Assembly: GCA_009667805.1 (NCBI GenBank)
Contig: CM019067.1
Span: 248,283,721 to 248,347,720 of the forward strand
Length of the DNA stretch: 64,000 bases
Direction: 5' to 3'
Source: Leptobrachium leishanense
Taxonomy: Eukaryota > Chordata > Amphibia > Anura > Megophryidae
Position numbers and translations under genes: made by a program. Each line of letters opens with the position of its first letter. Position 1 is the stretch's first letter. The notes under the pieces are model-generated. The model made no database searches. It saw only the letters and a list, made by a program, of their open reading frames with translations, and was not told where the DNA came from. Shown here piece by piece: positions 22,905 to 33,865 of this stretch.

Positions 22905-23096
22905 TCACATTAAAGTACTCACTACAGCTCTCCTTATCAGTAGAGGACATATCCTCATATCCTGGGAACAATCTTCACTCCACTGTTCAGCCTTCTTCCT
23001 ATTGTTCTTGTATTGAAAATGCCTGCTGTCATACAGCTCAGGGCACTCTTCCACCATACTAATGAATTTATCTGGGTCACAAAACTTGTCCACCAT
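22905..23096 (-). pseudogene. MADF/SANT-like domain remnant of Harbinger ORF
   Basis: A 63-residue frame with FISMVEECPELYDSRHFQYK followed by NNRKKAEQWSE. This matches the MADF/SANT pattern (helix, PxLYD, YK.R..K...W). In PIF/Harbinger elements a Myb/SANT-like partner protein binds the ends and assists the nuclease. Only the amino half is left; the frame ends at 22905 and no nuclease is seen. Its location between the Harbinger-type ends supports the assignment. Confidence 0.6.
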
Positions 23097-23440
23097 TGTT
23101 CCTTTGCTCTCCAGATCACAAGGTCACCTTTTTCCACAGACAGGAAGTGACCAAGGAAGATTAGGTCATGACAGATGACCATAGAGGTTTTTTTCTTTAT
23201 GGTTAGTTTTTTGCAATGCATTGCATTGCGTTTTTGACGCTTTTTTGATGCGTTCCAGAGCAGGTAAAATAGGGCTTGCTGCAGTTTTTCCACCTGCTCT
23301 GGACATGCTCTGGACCTGCACGCTGCGATGTGAACTGGAGCAAAAATTACCACTGGAATACATTGGACGCAGTTTTGATCCGGTCTGCAACTGCTCTGCT
23401 CTGCACCTACTCCGCGCTTGGTGTGAACAAGGCCTTAGGG

Positions 23441-23668
23441 AATACAGAACAAGGTTGCACTCTAATAAAATCCAATTTATTGATACAAGAATAACATAAT
23501 AAAATATGACATATATCACATATGTTATTCTTGTATCAATAAATTGGATTTTATTAGAGTGCATCCTTGTTCTGTATTCTTCATAGTTATAGAGGTTTTG
23601 TTGGGAAGCCTCTTTTAGGAGTGCACCTCTGCTTTTTCAGTGTGCAGAGCAACTGACTTTTTTGTTTT
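23441..23668 (+). mobile_element. Palindromic PLE-type insertion 3 (short)
   Basis: Bounded by the perfect 15-bp direct repeat AACAAGGCCTTAGGG (23426-23440, 23669-23683), which includes the end of the Harbinger-type element. The inverted arms 23441-23497 and 23522-23578 have a ~24-bp loop. A ~90-bp unique tail runs to 23668. The architecture is the same as at 6637 and 22104, but no ribozyme remains in the loop, so it may be more severely 5'-truncated. Confidence 0.75.
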
Positions 23669-23683
23669 AACAAGGCCTTAGGG

Positions 23684-24318
23684 ACCATGTTAAAGTAACA
23701 CTACCACAGACATAAGCTGTAACTAGAATACTTGTGCATTATAAAAAAATACATTATAAAACACATTCTACTGTTTTTTTTTCTTTATTTGAAGTAATTA
23801 CATATAAAAAGGAAAATCATTCAATTTTTGTGGATTTTTTTCCCATGGTGCAACATTTACCAAAATCTTATGGCAAGTATCACTTTAAAGCTGTGATATA
23901 GGATAAAACAGTGAAGAGGCAATGGGATGGCGGAGTGAATAATTAGACAAAGCTGCAGGTGATCCATTGTGCTGTCTAGGCTATCTGAGATAAGAGATGG
24001 CAGATGAATGAGATCTGATAGTGGGCTTAAAGCGCTCTATTATACCCCCTGGTGATGAGGTTTGCACACATCCCATACAATGCAATTCTTATGAGTCAGT
24101 TTTTTTTGAGATCTGACCTATTCACTCCATTCCATGCCCAATGCCACACAGTGAGGAGCAAGTGCTGTAAAGACACTGGGGGGAGGGAGTTTACAGTGAC
24201 ACATAGTTAGAAAATATTTTACTCTATAACCGTACACGAGAAAAACAAATCACATGTAAGATATCAGCAACACAATGTAAACAAAATAAGGACAGTTCAG
24301 TTTGGTGGTAGTGTCCCT
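23684..24318. other. Unassigned DNA
   Basis: AT-rich sequence with no recognisable gene or repeat. Confidence 0.5.
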
Positions 24319-24322
24319 TTAA

Positions 24323-24635
24323 CCCCTTACTGCGAGGCGGGTTGTGCCTGGCAGGAGGGTGTTAATGCTGACTAGTACGCCTTGCTTCCCGGCTGCTGCA
24401 GCAGGCCCCTCCTTCAGCCTGCCTATGCAGCTGACATGCGGCTTACTTAATTGGCTGCAGGGTGATGGCCTGCGTTCAGTCCATCCCGCGGCAGGCAATG
24501 GAGCTCGCCGCAGGACCAACTGGTGGGTGGACCTGTCGGGGCCCATATATGCCAGCAGGGCGTGTTATGCCTCGCCATGGCGTTCAGTCACACCTGCCGC
24601 GGGGATGGCATAGTACGCCCCGTGGTGGGAAGGGA
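24323..24635. mobile_element. Short GC-rich TTAA-flanked MITE
   Basis: Flanked by TTAA at 24319-24322 and 24636-24639. The ends are CCCCTTACTGCGAGG and, inverted, TCCCTTCCCACCACGGGG. The composition (GC-rich, TGCAGC and CGCGGC motifs) contrasts with the AT-rich flanks. No coding capacity; probably piggyBac-derived. Confidence 0.6.
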
Positions 24636-24639
24636 TTAA

Positions 24640-25337
24640 GCAAATGTGTTAAATTTGATATGAAATATAATCAACAATCATACCTGGTTTATCACCCCTG
24701 AGAAAAACATATTTTCTACTATAGTAACATCCAAGATCACCTCAAAATGTAGGTCGAGATAAGGATATTTTCTCTCAGTATTATATTGCTTTATTATCAT
24801 TTGTTTTACATATTATTACTGTAATACCGAGTGAACTCACCGTGGTACTCCGAATACTTTGAAAGGAGATGCTCATCTGCATTTTAACCTGGCTGAGGGT
24901 AATTTAAAATGCTTGTGGCATAGTACTTGTTCATATAAGATTAGCTATCTCTGCCCTGATTTATTCCTGTCTCAAATTTCAAGTGCTGTTAGTTTCCAGG
25001 GAATAATGCATCTTGCCGACTCTAGTTATATGGCACGTAAATTTAGCACAACATTGATTAATACTGTTCTTACTGTTTGTGTTTATTTCTTTTCAAGTCT
25101 GTACAAAGCTTTTTCAAATTGCATGGCTCCCTAGCATCACACACCGCATGTATCCAGGAGGACCCTATACCGACATAGGGCCCTATTTCAACACAGCCAT
25201 TTAACCCCTACACTACCAAGCTATTTTTGTTGAAAAAACATTTTTATCATAACTTTTATCTGAAACATGGAATGCAATGTTAATTGAATAGAGTAAAATA
25301 GACAATTTGCAAAGAAATTGTTGTTCTGAGATGAAAT
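24640..25337. other. Unassigned DNA
   Basis: No gene recognised. A 91-residue frame (24859-25134) shows no family features. The segment is the pre-insertion flank of the L1 at 25359. Confidence 0.45.
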
Positions 25338-25358
25338 AATAAAAATAATGTAAATTCG

Positions 25359-25509
25359 GGGGGGCGTGTCCGGCGGCTAACCAAGATGGCCGCGTGATCC
25401 CGGAGCTCCGCACTCATCCCAGCTAACAACAGCAATCCTGCAGCCCAGCCCGATCGTCCCTGGCACTGGGTACTCTCCTCGGCCCCCGGACTGCACCAGG
25501 TACCTGGAG
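25359..25509 (+). promoter_or_regulatory. L1 5' untranslated region
   Basis: About 150 bp between the target duplication and the ORF1 start, beginning with a G run and containing CCAAGATGGCCGCG. By analogy with other L1s this would hold the internal promoter; the CAAGATGGC motif resembles a YY1 site. Promoter activity is inferred. Confidence 0.5.
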
Positions 25510-26469
25510 ATGCCCCCAAAATTAAAAAAAACTCTTCCACCGGGCCGCCTCCCCGCTCTATTTGGCAACCGCACGCCAGCCCGGGAATCCTCTGCCTCAC
25601 CCAAGATGGCGGCCGCCACCCCGCGCTCACCAGACAGCGGCCCGGCTACACGAGGGGACATAGAGAGATTACTCTCCACATTTCGAGCTGACATCAAGGG
25701 AGACATACAGGAGGGACTGGCGGCAGTGAGGGCTGAAATTGATGCGGTGGGGGCACGAACGGACGCCCTAGAAAGGGCAAACGATGCCTCAGCAAAAGTT
25801 TACAACGAAATGGCTCAACACTTGGAGGCTCTCACTGAAGAAGTGCACCAACTCCAGCGAGCCCAGGAAGATCAAGATAACAGATCCCGACGGAACAACG
25901 TGCGCCTCAGAGGGGTCCCAGAAGATGTTACGGACCTACAGGACTTTATGCACAGGTACCTGCTCAGTCTCTTGCCTGATACACCCCCAGAACACTGCTT
26001 ATTTGACAGGGTTCACAGAGCCTTACGACCCCGACCACGACCAGGGGATCGTCCTAGAGATATTATTGCTAGATTTCATTATTATGGGGTAAAAGACGCG
26101 GTGGTCGCAGCCGCTAGAACGCAATCTCCGTCCATCGACAACGTTATGCCGAAACTGTTTATTGACCTCTCTCCAACTACTTTACAAAATTGTCGCTCCT
26201 TTAAACCTATCACAGACCAACTGATTGCGCATAACATCAGATATCGCTGGGGGTTCCCGTTTAAACTTGTGGTATCCCATCACGGCACTACGCATGTTCT
26301 GGAAGATCTGCAGAGGGCTGACCGCTTTCTTCATGCTCTGGGCCTGGCAGGCACGCGACCCTCCCCACCACGAGAGGGGTCCTTCACACCACAAAGGATG
26401 GAGACTGAATGGTCTCAGGCCTCGCCAAAAGAACGACGGCCGCGTTCCTCACCACCCCCTCCACAATGA
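25510..26469 (+). CDS. L1 ORF1 protein, intact
   Basis: 319 residues beginning MPPKLKKTLPPGR. The basic, proline-rich head (1-45) is followed by a heptad-patterned coiled coil (~50-125, for trimerisation). Next come RRNNVRLRGVPEDV (127-140) and an RRM-like region, then a carboxyl-terminal domain including IRYRWGFPFKLVVSH and ..ADRFLHALGL, and a Pro/Ser/Arg-rich tail. The family binds LINE RNA as a chaperone in the ribonucleoprotein particle. The frame is uninterrupted and has the usual length for vertebrate L1/Tx1-type ORF1. A second AUG at residue 33 (PKMAAATPRS) is less likely to be the start. Confidence 0.9.
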   Translation: MPPKLKKTLPPGRLPALFGNRTPARESSASPKMAAATPRSPDSGPATRGDIERLLSTFRADIKGDIQEGLAAVRAEIDAVGARTDALERANDASAKVYNEMAQHLEALTEEVHQLQRAQEDQDNRSRRNNVRLRGVPEDVTDLQDFMHRYLLSLLPDTPPEHCLFDRVHRALRPRPRPGDRPRDIIARFHYYGVKDAVVAAARTQSPSIDNVMPKLFIDLSPTTLQNCRSFKPITDQLIAHNIRYRWGFPFKLVVSHHGTTHVLEDLQRADRFLHALGLAGTRPSPPREGSFTPQRMETEWSQASPKERRPRSSPPPPQ

Positions 26470-27101
26470 ACGCCGTCTCTTCACTTTGCCACATGAGGCC
26501 TACACGAGGTTGCAGGGACCCTGACGGTATTGTAACACAATTGGATACGGATCTTGTCTAAGTTTTTTAAACTACAGCCTCATTGGGATGATGAACCTCC
26601 GATTGGATCCAAACAAGACCTGGATTTTGACCTTGGTGACGCCACTTGGTGGATGTCGCTGACCACCCCTCCACCCAGGGCTCTGGGCGCCCTTCTCGGT
26701 TTCCCCCCCGAAGTGGATGACTACGGGGGTTGGATGAGGCCCGAGACTGTTTCCCTCATGGATGGGATCCTAGTTGGATTGTACTTTTTCTCAATCCGAG
26801 TTAATATGTTTTTTTTGTTATTTATTTTTTCCTTTTTTGCTTTTTTCCTCCTTTTTGCAGATGTTTTTACTTTTTGGTTTTCTTTTTTTCATTTTTTCTT
26901 TTTCTCCTCCTTTTTCTTTTCTGATCAAGGTCTCGAAAGGTCAGGTAAACTGTGGTCATTTGTTACTGAATGTGATTTACTATACCGCACGGGTGTTCTA
27001 GGTTTCTTACTGCCATTTTCCCATGCCTTAACTCCTCTGCCCTGTCTGACCCCGGCAGAGACTGTTAGCTCACAGCTGCTTCCCCTTTATTCTTCCCATC
27101 A
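26470..27101 (+). other. Inter-ORF region of the L1
   Basis: About 630 bp between ORF1 and ORF2. It contains a long T-rich tract (26800-26935). A 187-residue frame (26554-27117) runs through but is low-complexity Phe/Leu, a reflection of the T-tract, and not credited as a protein. Confidence 0.5.
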
Positions 27102-28043
27102 ATGCCAGTACATGTAATTTCGCATAACGTAAAAGGGTTTAATAATCCAATGAAACGACGTAAGGCGATGCGATCCTACGGTTCTCTGGGAGCGGACATT
27201 CTCCTCCTCCAGGAAACGCACTTCGCTCAGGGTAAATCCCCAAGATTTTTTGATAAACGATTCCCGCTGCATTACCATGCCTGTGCGCATACGAAACACC
27301 GGGGAACCTCTATTTTTTTCCGCTCCCGGGTTAATTTTGTACTTTGTAGAAAAGTGTCGGATAAGGAGGGAAGGTTTCTTTTTCTTCAGGGCACTATTGA
27401 CAATAGACCGATATCACTCCACAACGTCTACGCCCCTAACACCAGGGACCCTGCTTTTTATGACCGGCTCTTGACTTTGCTAGAACCCTTCCCAGGGGGG
27501 GAGGTGATCATCGGGGGCGACTTTAACTCCACCCTTGACCTGGTCTTAGATAGATCTACTACCCCTACTCAGTCTGATTCTCACCCTAACTGCCCACTCC
27601 TTAAAGATTTTTTGCAACAAGCACATCTAGTAGATGCATGGCGCCTCCTGCACCCCACGACAAGAGACTACACCTTTTACTCCCACCCGAACATGACATA
27701 TACGAGAATTGACTTTGTCTTTGTCCCCCAACGGGCGGCAAGGGAGGTGCTATCTGCTAAGATCCATGAGATAACCTGGTCGGATCATGCCCCCCTCAGT
27801 GTGGTCTTGGCGGATGGGTCCAGGGGCTCTCCCCACCCTCCCTGGCGTCTCCCTGACGTCCTGTTGCTGAGACCGGAAGTCGCAACTGAATTGGACTTAT
27901 CCAGAACGAAGTTCGCTAAAGCTAACAACCCCGCACATTACCTTCCAGATCTGCTGTGGACTACCCATAAGGCAGTCCTAAGGGGCCGGCTAATAGGTCA
28001 ACAAGCGGCCCATTATAAGGCAAATGCGCACCCAAATGACTGA
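27102..28043 (+). pseudogene. L1 ORF2 endonuclease domain
   Basis: Starts MPVHVISHNVKGF. APE-type endonuclease motifs occur in order: SHNVKG (~7-12), QETHF with Glu ~39, GGDFNSTLD, and the terminal WSDHAPLSV. All catalytic signatures are visible. The domain nicks DNA at the target to start reverse transcription. The frame ends with NAHPND at 28043 and continues in a different frame (28024-28434), so a frameshift separates it from the RT domain. Confidence 0.88.
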
Positions 28044-30522
28044 TCTGACCACTACTCTCGCTAATTTAGAGAGGTCACATAAAGCTCAACCTGACCCATT
28101 GATCTGGAACCGAATAGTGACTACCAGAGGAGAACTGAACTCCCTACAGACAGAGAGGGCTCTAGGTGACCTCTGTAGAGTCGGACAGCTATTTTTTGAG
28201 AAGGGTAACAAACCAGACGCAATGCTAGCTCGCAAACTGCGCGCACTGCGTAAGCGTAACTCCATAGCGAAAATCCAGAGACTAGGGACCTCCCCAGCAG
28301 TAGCTCCGACAGAAATAGCAGAAGAATTTGCGCGTTATTATACTAAATTGTATGACGGCACAACAGCCCCACCTGATGACCAGAAACAACAAAAAATTGA
28401 TCATTTTTGGAACAATTACCATTACGAACGCTGACCCGACCGCAGGCGACCGCACTGGCGACCCCAATTACTGCTGAGGAGATCCTCCCACTACTGAAAG
28501 AACTCCGAACATCTAAAGCCCCAGGCCCGGACGGGTTTAGCCCCCTATACTATAAGAAATTCCGAACTCAATTAGCCCCACTCCTAGCTAATATGTATAA
28601 CGGCTTCCTAGAAGGCAGAACCCCACCCAAAGAGCTGTTGGCCGCCTCCATAGAGGTGATCCCCAAGGAAGGGAAGGATCCCTCTACTTGCGCTAGCTAC
28701 CGCCCAATATCACTACTGTATGTAGACATGAAAATTTACGCAAAGGTCTTAGCTACGCGTTTGAGCCGCCATCTGCCATCCCTAGTACATCCTGACCAGG
28801 TCGGCTTTATCCCGTCTCGTGGAGCCCCTGATAATATTCGCTGCACGGTGAACCTACTCACTATAGCGCACGCCTCCAAACAACCATCGCTACTGCTTTC
28901 CCTCGACGCCGAGAAGGCCTTTGACCGAGTGAACTGGACATATTTATGGTCTTGAGGCGGTTTGGTGTGGGGGACGGGATGATCGGGGGTATTTGTGCGC
29001 TTTACACATCACCAACGGCCTCCGTAACGACCATGGGAGGGAGGGAGATCACGACCATTCGACATTCTAAATGGTACGCGTCAGGGTTGCCCCCTGTCCC
29101 CACTTCTGTTTGCCCTATGCCTTGAACCCCTGGCGGAGCAGATACGACGTCACCCGGATATTTCAGGAATAGCAGTGGGCGACAAAAACTATAAATTGAG
29201 CCTCTTCGCAGACGATATCCTACTCACGATAACCCGACCCCTTATTTCATTACCGAACCTATACAGTTGCCTTTCCTCCTTCGGTGCCCTCTCTGGCTAC
29301 AAAATTAATATCGCCAAATCTGAAGCTTTAAATATTTCATTGCCTCAAGATGTTGTAACACTCCTACGGGACTCATTTACCTTCCGCTGGTGTCCCCACT
29401 GACTCCAATACCTGGGGATCTATCTCACTGCTCACATATCTCAGCTCTATACCTCTAACTATCCTGACATGATTAAACACATTAAATCCCTACTAAGGCA
29501 ATGGTCCTCTTATTCCATCTCCTGGATGGGCCGCATTTATGCTCTTAAAATGACAGCACTCCCGAAACTTCTGTATCTTTTTTGCACCTTACCGGTTCCC
29601 TTACCACTGACGATCTTACACGACCTCCAGTCAGCCTTTTACCGTTATGTATGGCAGGGGAAGAAACCGAGAGTATCCAGACTGATACTACGCCGTCCTA
29701 AACTACATGGGGGCCTTGCGGTCCCTGACCTAGCTCTGTATTATAAGTCGGCACAATTGACGCAACTTCTCCAATGGTCCTCTAAAAGGGGTAAGGTCTG
29801 TTGGGTTGATATAGAGAACGACTGTATTGCCCCCTCATGCTTATCACAGGTACCCTGGAGACAGATCTCCTCGACAGAAAGAGATCGTTTATTGCCCACC
29901 ACCACTCATTCATTGTCTATATGGTCTAAGGTTAAATATCGTATGTCCCTAACCACCACTACATCTGGTCTGCTACCCTTGAGAGATAACCCGCTCTTTC
30001 CCCCATGGAATGGGGAGGAGGGCCGAGCTTTTGATTGGTGGCAAAGGAAGGGCTTTACAACACTGGGAGCGGTGCTATTGCAGGGGAAATTCCCCCGTTG
30101 GGAATACTTTAGAGAATCACATGATATCCCTTTACGGGAGTTTCACCGATTATTCTCAAATTCGACATTTTGTATGTAGCCGCTTAACTATGGGCACCCC
30201 TGTAGTGACCTCATTTGAAAGCCTGGTAATGAGAGGTTCAAGCACGGCAGGAGCGATATCCCAATTATATAATCTTCTCTGCCCGTCTCTCGAGTGCCCG
30301 TGCTCGTACCAGCACCTATGGGAAATAGACCTGTGTCGCCAACTAACCCGGGAGGAATGGAAGGCGATAAAGGAGTCCTCGATGGGGATAACGACATGTA
30401 CTCTGATAAAAGAGAATTGTTACAAGCTACTCTCCAGGTGGTACCTGGACCCGGTCCGATTACAGAAAATCTATCCCACGCTAACTGGCTTGTGCACTAG
30501 GGGTTGTGGCCTATGTGGTACG
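28024..30522 (+). pseudogene. L1 ORF2 reverse transcriptase, broken
   Basis: Frames 28024-28434, 28407-28955, 29175-29402, 29469-30179 and 30010-30537 cover one RT gene with several frameshifts. Motifs include KAPGPDGFSPLYYKKF, ASYRPISLLYVDMKI, DQVGFIPSRG, SLDAEKAFDRVNW (motif A), and LSLFADDILL (FADD catalytic pair at ~29205). The thumb region has QWSSYSISWMGRIYALKM, and LHGGLAVPDLALYY follows. A short segment around 28955-29175 is readable only across frameshifts. The gene is interrupted at 30522, just after RGCGLCG, by the hAT-type insertion. Inactive. Confidence 0.88.
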
Positions 30523-30904
30523 CAGGCCCGTCTTTAGCGCAGGGCAAAAGGGGCAGCTGCCCTGGGCCCAGTCAGTGTTATGGGGCCCAAAGCAGCTGCT
30601 CCTGAGTCCTTGAGCCGGCAAAAATCATGGTGGTACGGGCTGCCTTCCCTCCGTGGTGATGGGACCACAGCAAGGAGGTGAGGCCTCGCGAGAGAGGTGA
30701 GGCATCTTGGGAGCTGCGTTTGGCTCCTCCCCCTCCTCCTCACCATGCAGTTCCCCGCACGGAGACAGGATTCAGTCAGTAATTCTGCTCAGCCCTGCTC
30801 TGCTCTGCCAGCCTGAGCCTACAGCAAGCATGCAGTAAGAAGCAGGGCTCTGCTTACAAGACCCCCTGCTCCCCCACCCCTCCAGCTTGGGTATGTCACA
30901 TGTT

Positions 30905-31188
30905 CATATGTGTGTGTGTGGATAGGTGTGTGTGGATATGTATGTGTGTGTGTATTATGTATATGTGTATGTGGATTATGTGTGTGTGTGTGTATTGTGT
31001 ATTATGTATATATGGTGTGTGTGTGTATTGTGTATTATGTATATATGGTGTGTGCGTGTATGGATTATGTATATATGGTGTGTGCGTGTGTGGATTATGT
31101 ATATATGGTGTGTGCGTGTGTGGATTATGTATATATGGTGTGTGCGTGTGTGGATTATGTATATATGGTGTGTGCGTGTGTGGATTAT
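30905..31188 (+). repeat. TG-rich minisatellite
   Basis: A (TG)n-based array. From about 31048 it settles into a ~30-bp unit (GTGTGTGCGTGTGTGGATTA, then TGTATATATG) repeated four to five times with little variation. Open frames on both strands are repeat artefacts. Confidence 0.85.
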
Positions 31189-31189
31189 A

Positions 31190-31790
31190 TGCATAGAAAC
31201 ATAGAAACATAGAAAAATGTCGGCAGATAAGAACCTTTCAACCCATCTAGTCTGCCCAATTACATGGATACTTAACCTGGATTTATCTTTTGTTTAGGAT
31301 AGCCTTATGCCTATCCCATGCTTGCTTAAATTCAATTACTGTTTTGGCCTCTACCACTTCTACTGGAAGACTGTTCCATGTATCCACCACCCTCTCAGTA
31401 AAATAATGCTTCCTGATGTTACTTTTAAACCTTTGCCCCTCTAATCTAAGACTATGTCCTCTTGTTTTGCTATTTTGTTTCCTTTTAAATATACTCCCTT
31501 CCTCTACCTTGTGGATTCCCTTTACGTATTTAAATGTTTCTATCATATCTCCTCTGTCTCGTCTTTTTTCCAAGCTGTACATGTTAAGATCATTAAGCCT
31601 TTCCTGGTAACTTTTCTCCTTCAAGCCGTACACCATTTTAGTAGCCCTTCTCTGAAGTCTCTCTAAGATGTCTATATCCTTCTGGAGATACGGTCTCCAG
31701 TACTGCACACAGTACTCCAAGTGAGGTCTCACCAGTGCTCTGTACAGTGGCATGAGCACTTCCCTTTTCCTACTGCTAATACCTCTCCCT
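31190..31790 (-). pseudogene. CR1/L2-like LINE ORF2 carboxyl-terminal fragment
   Basis: 158-residue minus-strand frame (31759-31283): MLMPLYRALVRPHLEYCVQYWRPYLQ..LERLQRRATKMVYGL..YFTERVVDTWNSLPVEVVEAKTV. This is the characteristic end of the CR1/L2/Jockey-type RT protein. The 3' end is marked by repeated ATGTTTCTATG (minus strand), the short tandem tail usual for such LINEs. It is severely 5'-truncated and lies inside the hAT-type element. Confidence 0.85.
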
Positions 31791-32099
31791 ACATATATGA
31801 TGCATGTGTGTGGTGTGTCTGTATATATGGAGTGGAAATGTGTGTGATGTAAATATCAAGTGTATATATGATATGTGTGTGTGATGTGTATTATGTGTAA
31901 GTGTATATAATGTGGAAATGTGTATATGATGCAAGTGTGTGTTTATGATGTATACATGTACAGTATATAGGATGTGTACGTTTACAAAGGATGTATAAAT
32001 ACACTTATATATGATGTGTACACACAGAGATATTGTGTTATTGTGTTTTTCTTACAGTACGTCTATAAAGGGTGCGTAATTGTAAAAAAATGTATCTAT
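31791..32099. repeat. TG/TA-rich low-complexity region
   Basis: Imperfect continuation of the TATGTGTGTGATG-type repeats on the other side of the LINE fragment. This suggests the fragment inserted into an originally continuous microsatellite. Confidence 0.6.
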
Positions 32100-33052
32100 C
32101 AGGGTTATTCAAAGAGATCCAAATTGTGGATGAAAGGTAACCGAACGCCAAAATTCAGCGTACGGTTACCTTTCCTGGCCATTCGGCTATCCAGAGAGCA
32201 GGCAACTCACCAAATGTTGGCGAATTGCCTGCACATACGGTGCCTGTTCGTTGCCTGTTCGAGGGCAGTGAAATCCCTATAAGAGAAGCAATGCTTCGTC
32301 TATTCAGAGAACAAAAACCAGCAGTGAAAAGTTGCCGAATTGCCCTGCTGTTCAGTGGTTTAATTCAACAGGTTTATTCAGGAGAATCCCATAGGCTTCA
32401 ATGTTAAAAATATTCCCGTTTTAATTCAATATCTAATAAACCGTTTATTATAATATTCTGCAGTAAAAAGTCTCTTTATTTATAGATTTTTTTAGGTTAT
32501 TATAGGCATTTTTATGGATTTTTGTGTGAATAGTTTTTTTCCCTTTTTTTTTTTGCAATCGTTTTTCCTTTTATCTGTAACAGCCCTTTTTATTATCATT
32601 CATTGGATCTTATATGTAAATTTCAGACATTTTCGCTCAGTAGTTTCTTTGCAAACAGCGTTTTACTTTTCAAACATTCAAGCCTACTGTTTTATTTTTT
32701 TTTCACTCCATTCGTCTGCAGTGTTGGCTTTTTTCCGGCGGCTGCTCGGGTTTCTCCGTGTTCGGCGGGGTAATCCAGATGTTTTTCCGGGTTTCGGTGT
32801 GCGTTCGCTGGTTTTTGCGGTGAGTGTTCGGCGGGGGTTGATCTAGATGTTTTTGCTGGTTTTGGTGTGCGTTCGCCTGGTTTTGCAGTGAGTGTTCGGC
32901 GGATTTGTGGCGGCTTTTCCTGCATTACGACGGCCCTGTGGTGCTTGCTGAATACACCGCAGGGTCGCAGAATGGGATTGCCAAATCACACTGAATTGAA
33001 CAAAAAGTCACCAATCGTGCAGTGACTTTTCGATTCTCTTTGAATAACCCTG
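32100..33052 (+). mobile_element. ~0.9-kb TIR element, copy 2
   Basis: The ends are CAGGGTTATTCAAAGAGA and its reverse complement, flanked by TAT on both sides (32097-32099, 33053-33055). The interior resembles copies 1 and 4 in order: GTTACCTTTC box, GAGCAGGCAA, AAAAATATTCCC, AAAAGTCTCTTTATTTATAG, then TGTTCGGCGGG motifs. There is no transposase. Confidence 0.8.
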
Positions 33053-33173
33053 TATGTGTGGTTTTTTCGCTTTTTTTTTTTGTTGGATGGGGTGGAGAGA
33101 GATATTCCAATGGGGGGCCAAAAAAAGTTTGGCTCAGGGTCCAGTCAATATTAAAGACGGCCCTGGTGGTACG

Positions 33174-33545
33174 TTTTACCACATGTGGTTGGGATTGTGG
33201 GCTGGTAACCGTCCTGTGGACTTCAGTTTTCGCTATGATCTCCCGTGCTCTAGGTTTGTCAGGTACCCCCTGATCCGCTTTGGCCTTACTCAATAGCCCG
33301 TCTAGACGATATGGTCTATCACGCCCTCCTTCGACTAGCCCCCCGTATTTGTACATCTACCGCGATTTGTATAGCTCGCTCCTGGAAACGAGACCTCCCT
33401 TCTGTACCGGAGATAGTTGCGAAGGTGTGGTATCTTCTATAAAATGGAACGTCAACAGCACAACTACACGACACGCTCCAACAATGCACAAAGATCTGGG
33501 AACCTTGGCTTACGACTCAGGCCATCACGTAATCGGGTTTAGAAC
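33174..33545 (+). pseudogene. L1 ORF2 carboxyl-terminal remnant
   Basis: Continues ORF2 after the hAT-type insertion: TFYHMWLGLWAGNRPV, then across frameshifts RSWKRDLPSVPEIVAKVWYLL. With RGCGLCG before the insertion it forms the cysteine/histidine-rich end (C..C..H) typical of L1-type ORF2. Confidence 0.75.
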
Positions 33546-33845
33546 TGTTGGACCCAGAGACCGTGATCTAAAAAAATTTTTTTTATTATTTCTTATTTTT
33601 TAGGTTGTGTTTTTAACTTTTTCCTCAATGTATTATTTTTGTTGTTAATAATGTCGTTTTATATAATTGATTCGCATGTTCTCTCGAGGCATCGTTATGT
33701 CTCAGGGAAAGAAAACCGGTTCAGTTTCTTTATTTTATCTGTTTAATCTTGTTCCTGGCTCCCTGAGATTATGCACCGCTCTATGGGCTTCCATGAGCGC
33801 CTTGTTGCTGTATTACTGAAAAAACAATAATTTTTTTTTAAGAAA
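33546..33845 (+). other. L1 3' untranslated region
   Basis: T/A-rich non-coding tail between the ORF2 end and the right target duplication. It ends CAATAATTTTTTTTT just before AGAAAAATAAAATAATG. No open frame. Confidence 0.6.
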
Positions 33846-33865
33846 AATAAAATAATGTAAATTCG

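Larger units (their letters stand above)
21921..23434. mobile_element. PIF/Harbinger-derived element
   Basis: The ends are inverted, GGCCTTGTTCACACCAA and its complement near 23417-23434. TTA stands on both sides (21918-21920, 23435-23437), the 3-bp duplication typical of PIF/Harbinger. A MADF/SANT-like fragment inside (22905-23096) supports the call, since Harbinger elements carry such a second ORF. The palindromic PLE insertion at 22104-22880 accounts for about half its length. Confidence 0.75.
30523..33165. mobile_element. hAT-type non-autonomous element in L1 ORF2
   Basis: Exact 8-bp target duplication GTGGTACG (30515-30522 and 33166-33173). The inverted ends are CAGGCCCGTCTTTA and CAGGGCCGTCTTTA. 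The CAGGG-type terminus with 8-bp duplication is characteristic of hAT transposons. Joining the flanks restores L1 ORF2 (CGLCG to TFYHMW). There is no transposase; instead it carries a TG-rich minisatellite, a CR1/L2-like fragment and a copy of the ~0.9-kb TIR family. Confidence 0.9.
25359..33845 (+). mobile_element. Full-length L1-type LINE with nested insertion
   Basis: Flanked by ~20-bp direct repeats (AATAAAAATAATGTAAATTC.. ending at 25358; the same with one A fewer at 33846-33865), typical of target-primed insertion. It begins GGGGGGCGTGTCC and carries AAGATGGCCGC in the 5' leader. It holds ORF1 (25510) and ORF2 (27102 to ~33540), and ends in a T/A-rich 3' region. A hAT-type element occupies 30523-33165. 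Without it the LINE is ~5.8 kb, apparently full length at the 5' end. Confidence 0.88.

Noticed and set aside
26554..27117. 187-residue frame between L1 ORF1 and ORF2
   Set aside because: Mostly Phe/Leu from a T-rich tract; not shared with known LINE proteins.
30896..31212. Cys/Tyr- or His/Thr-rich ~100-residue frames
   Set aside because: Artefacts of the TG-rich minisatellite.
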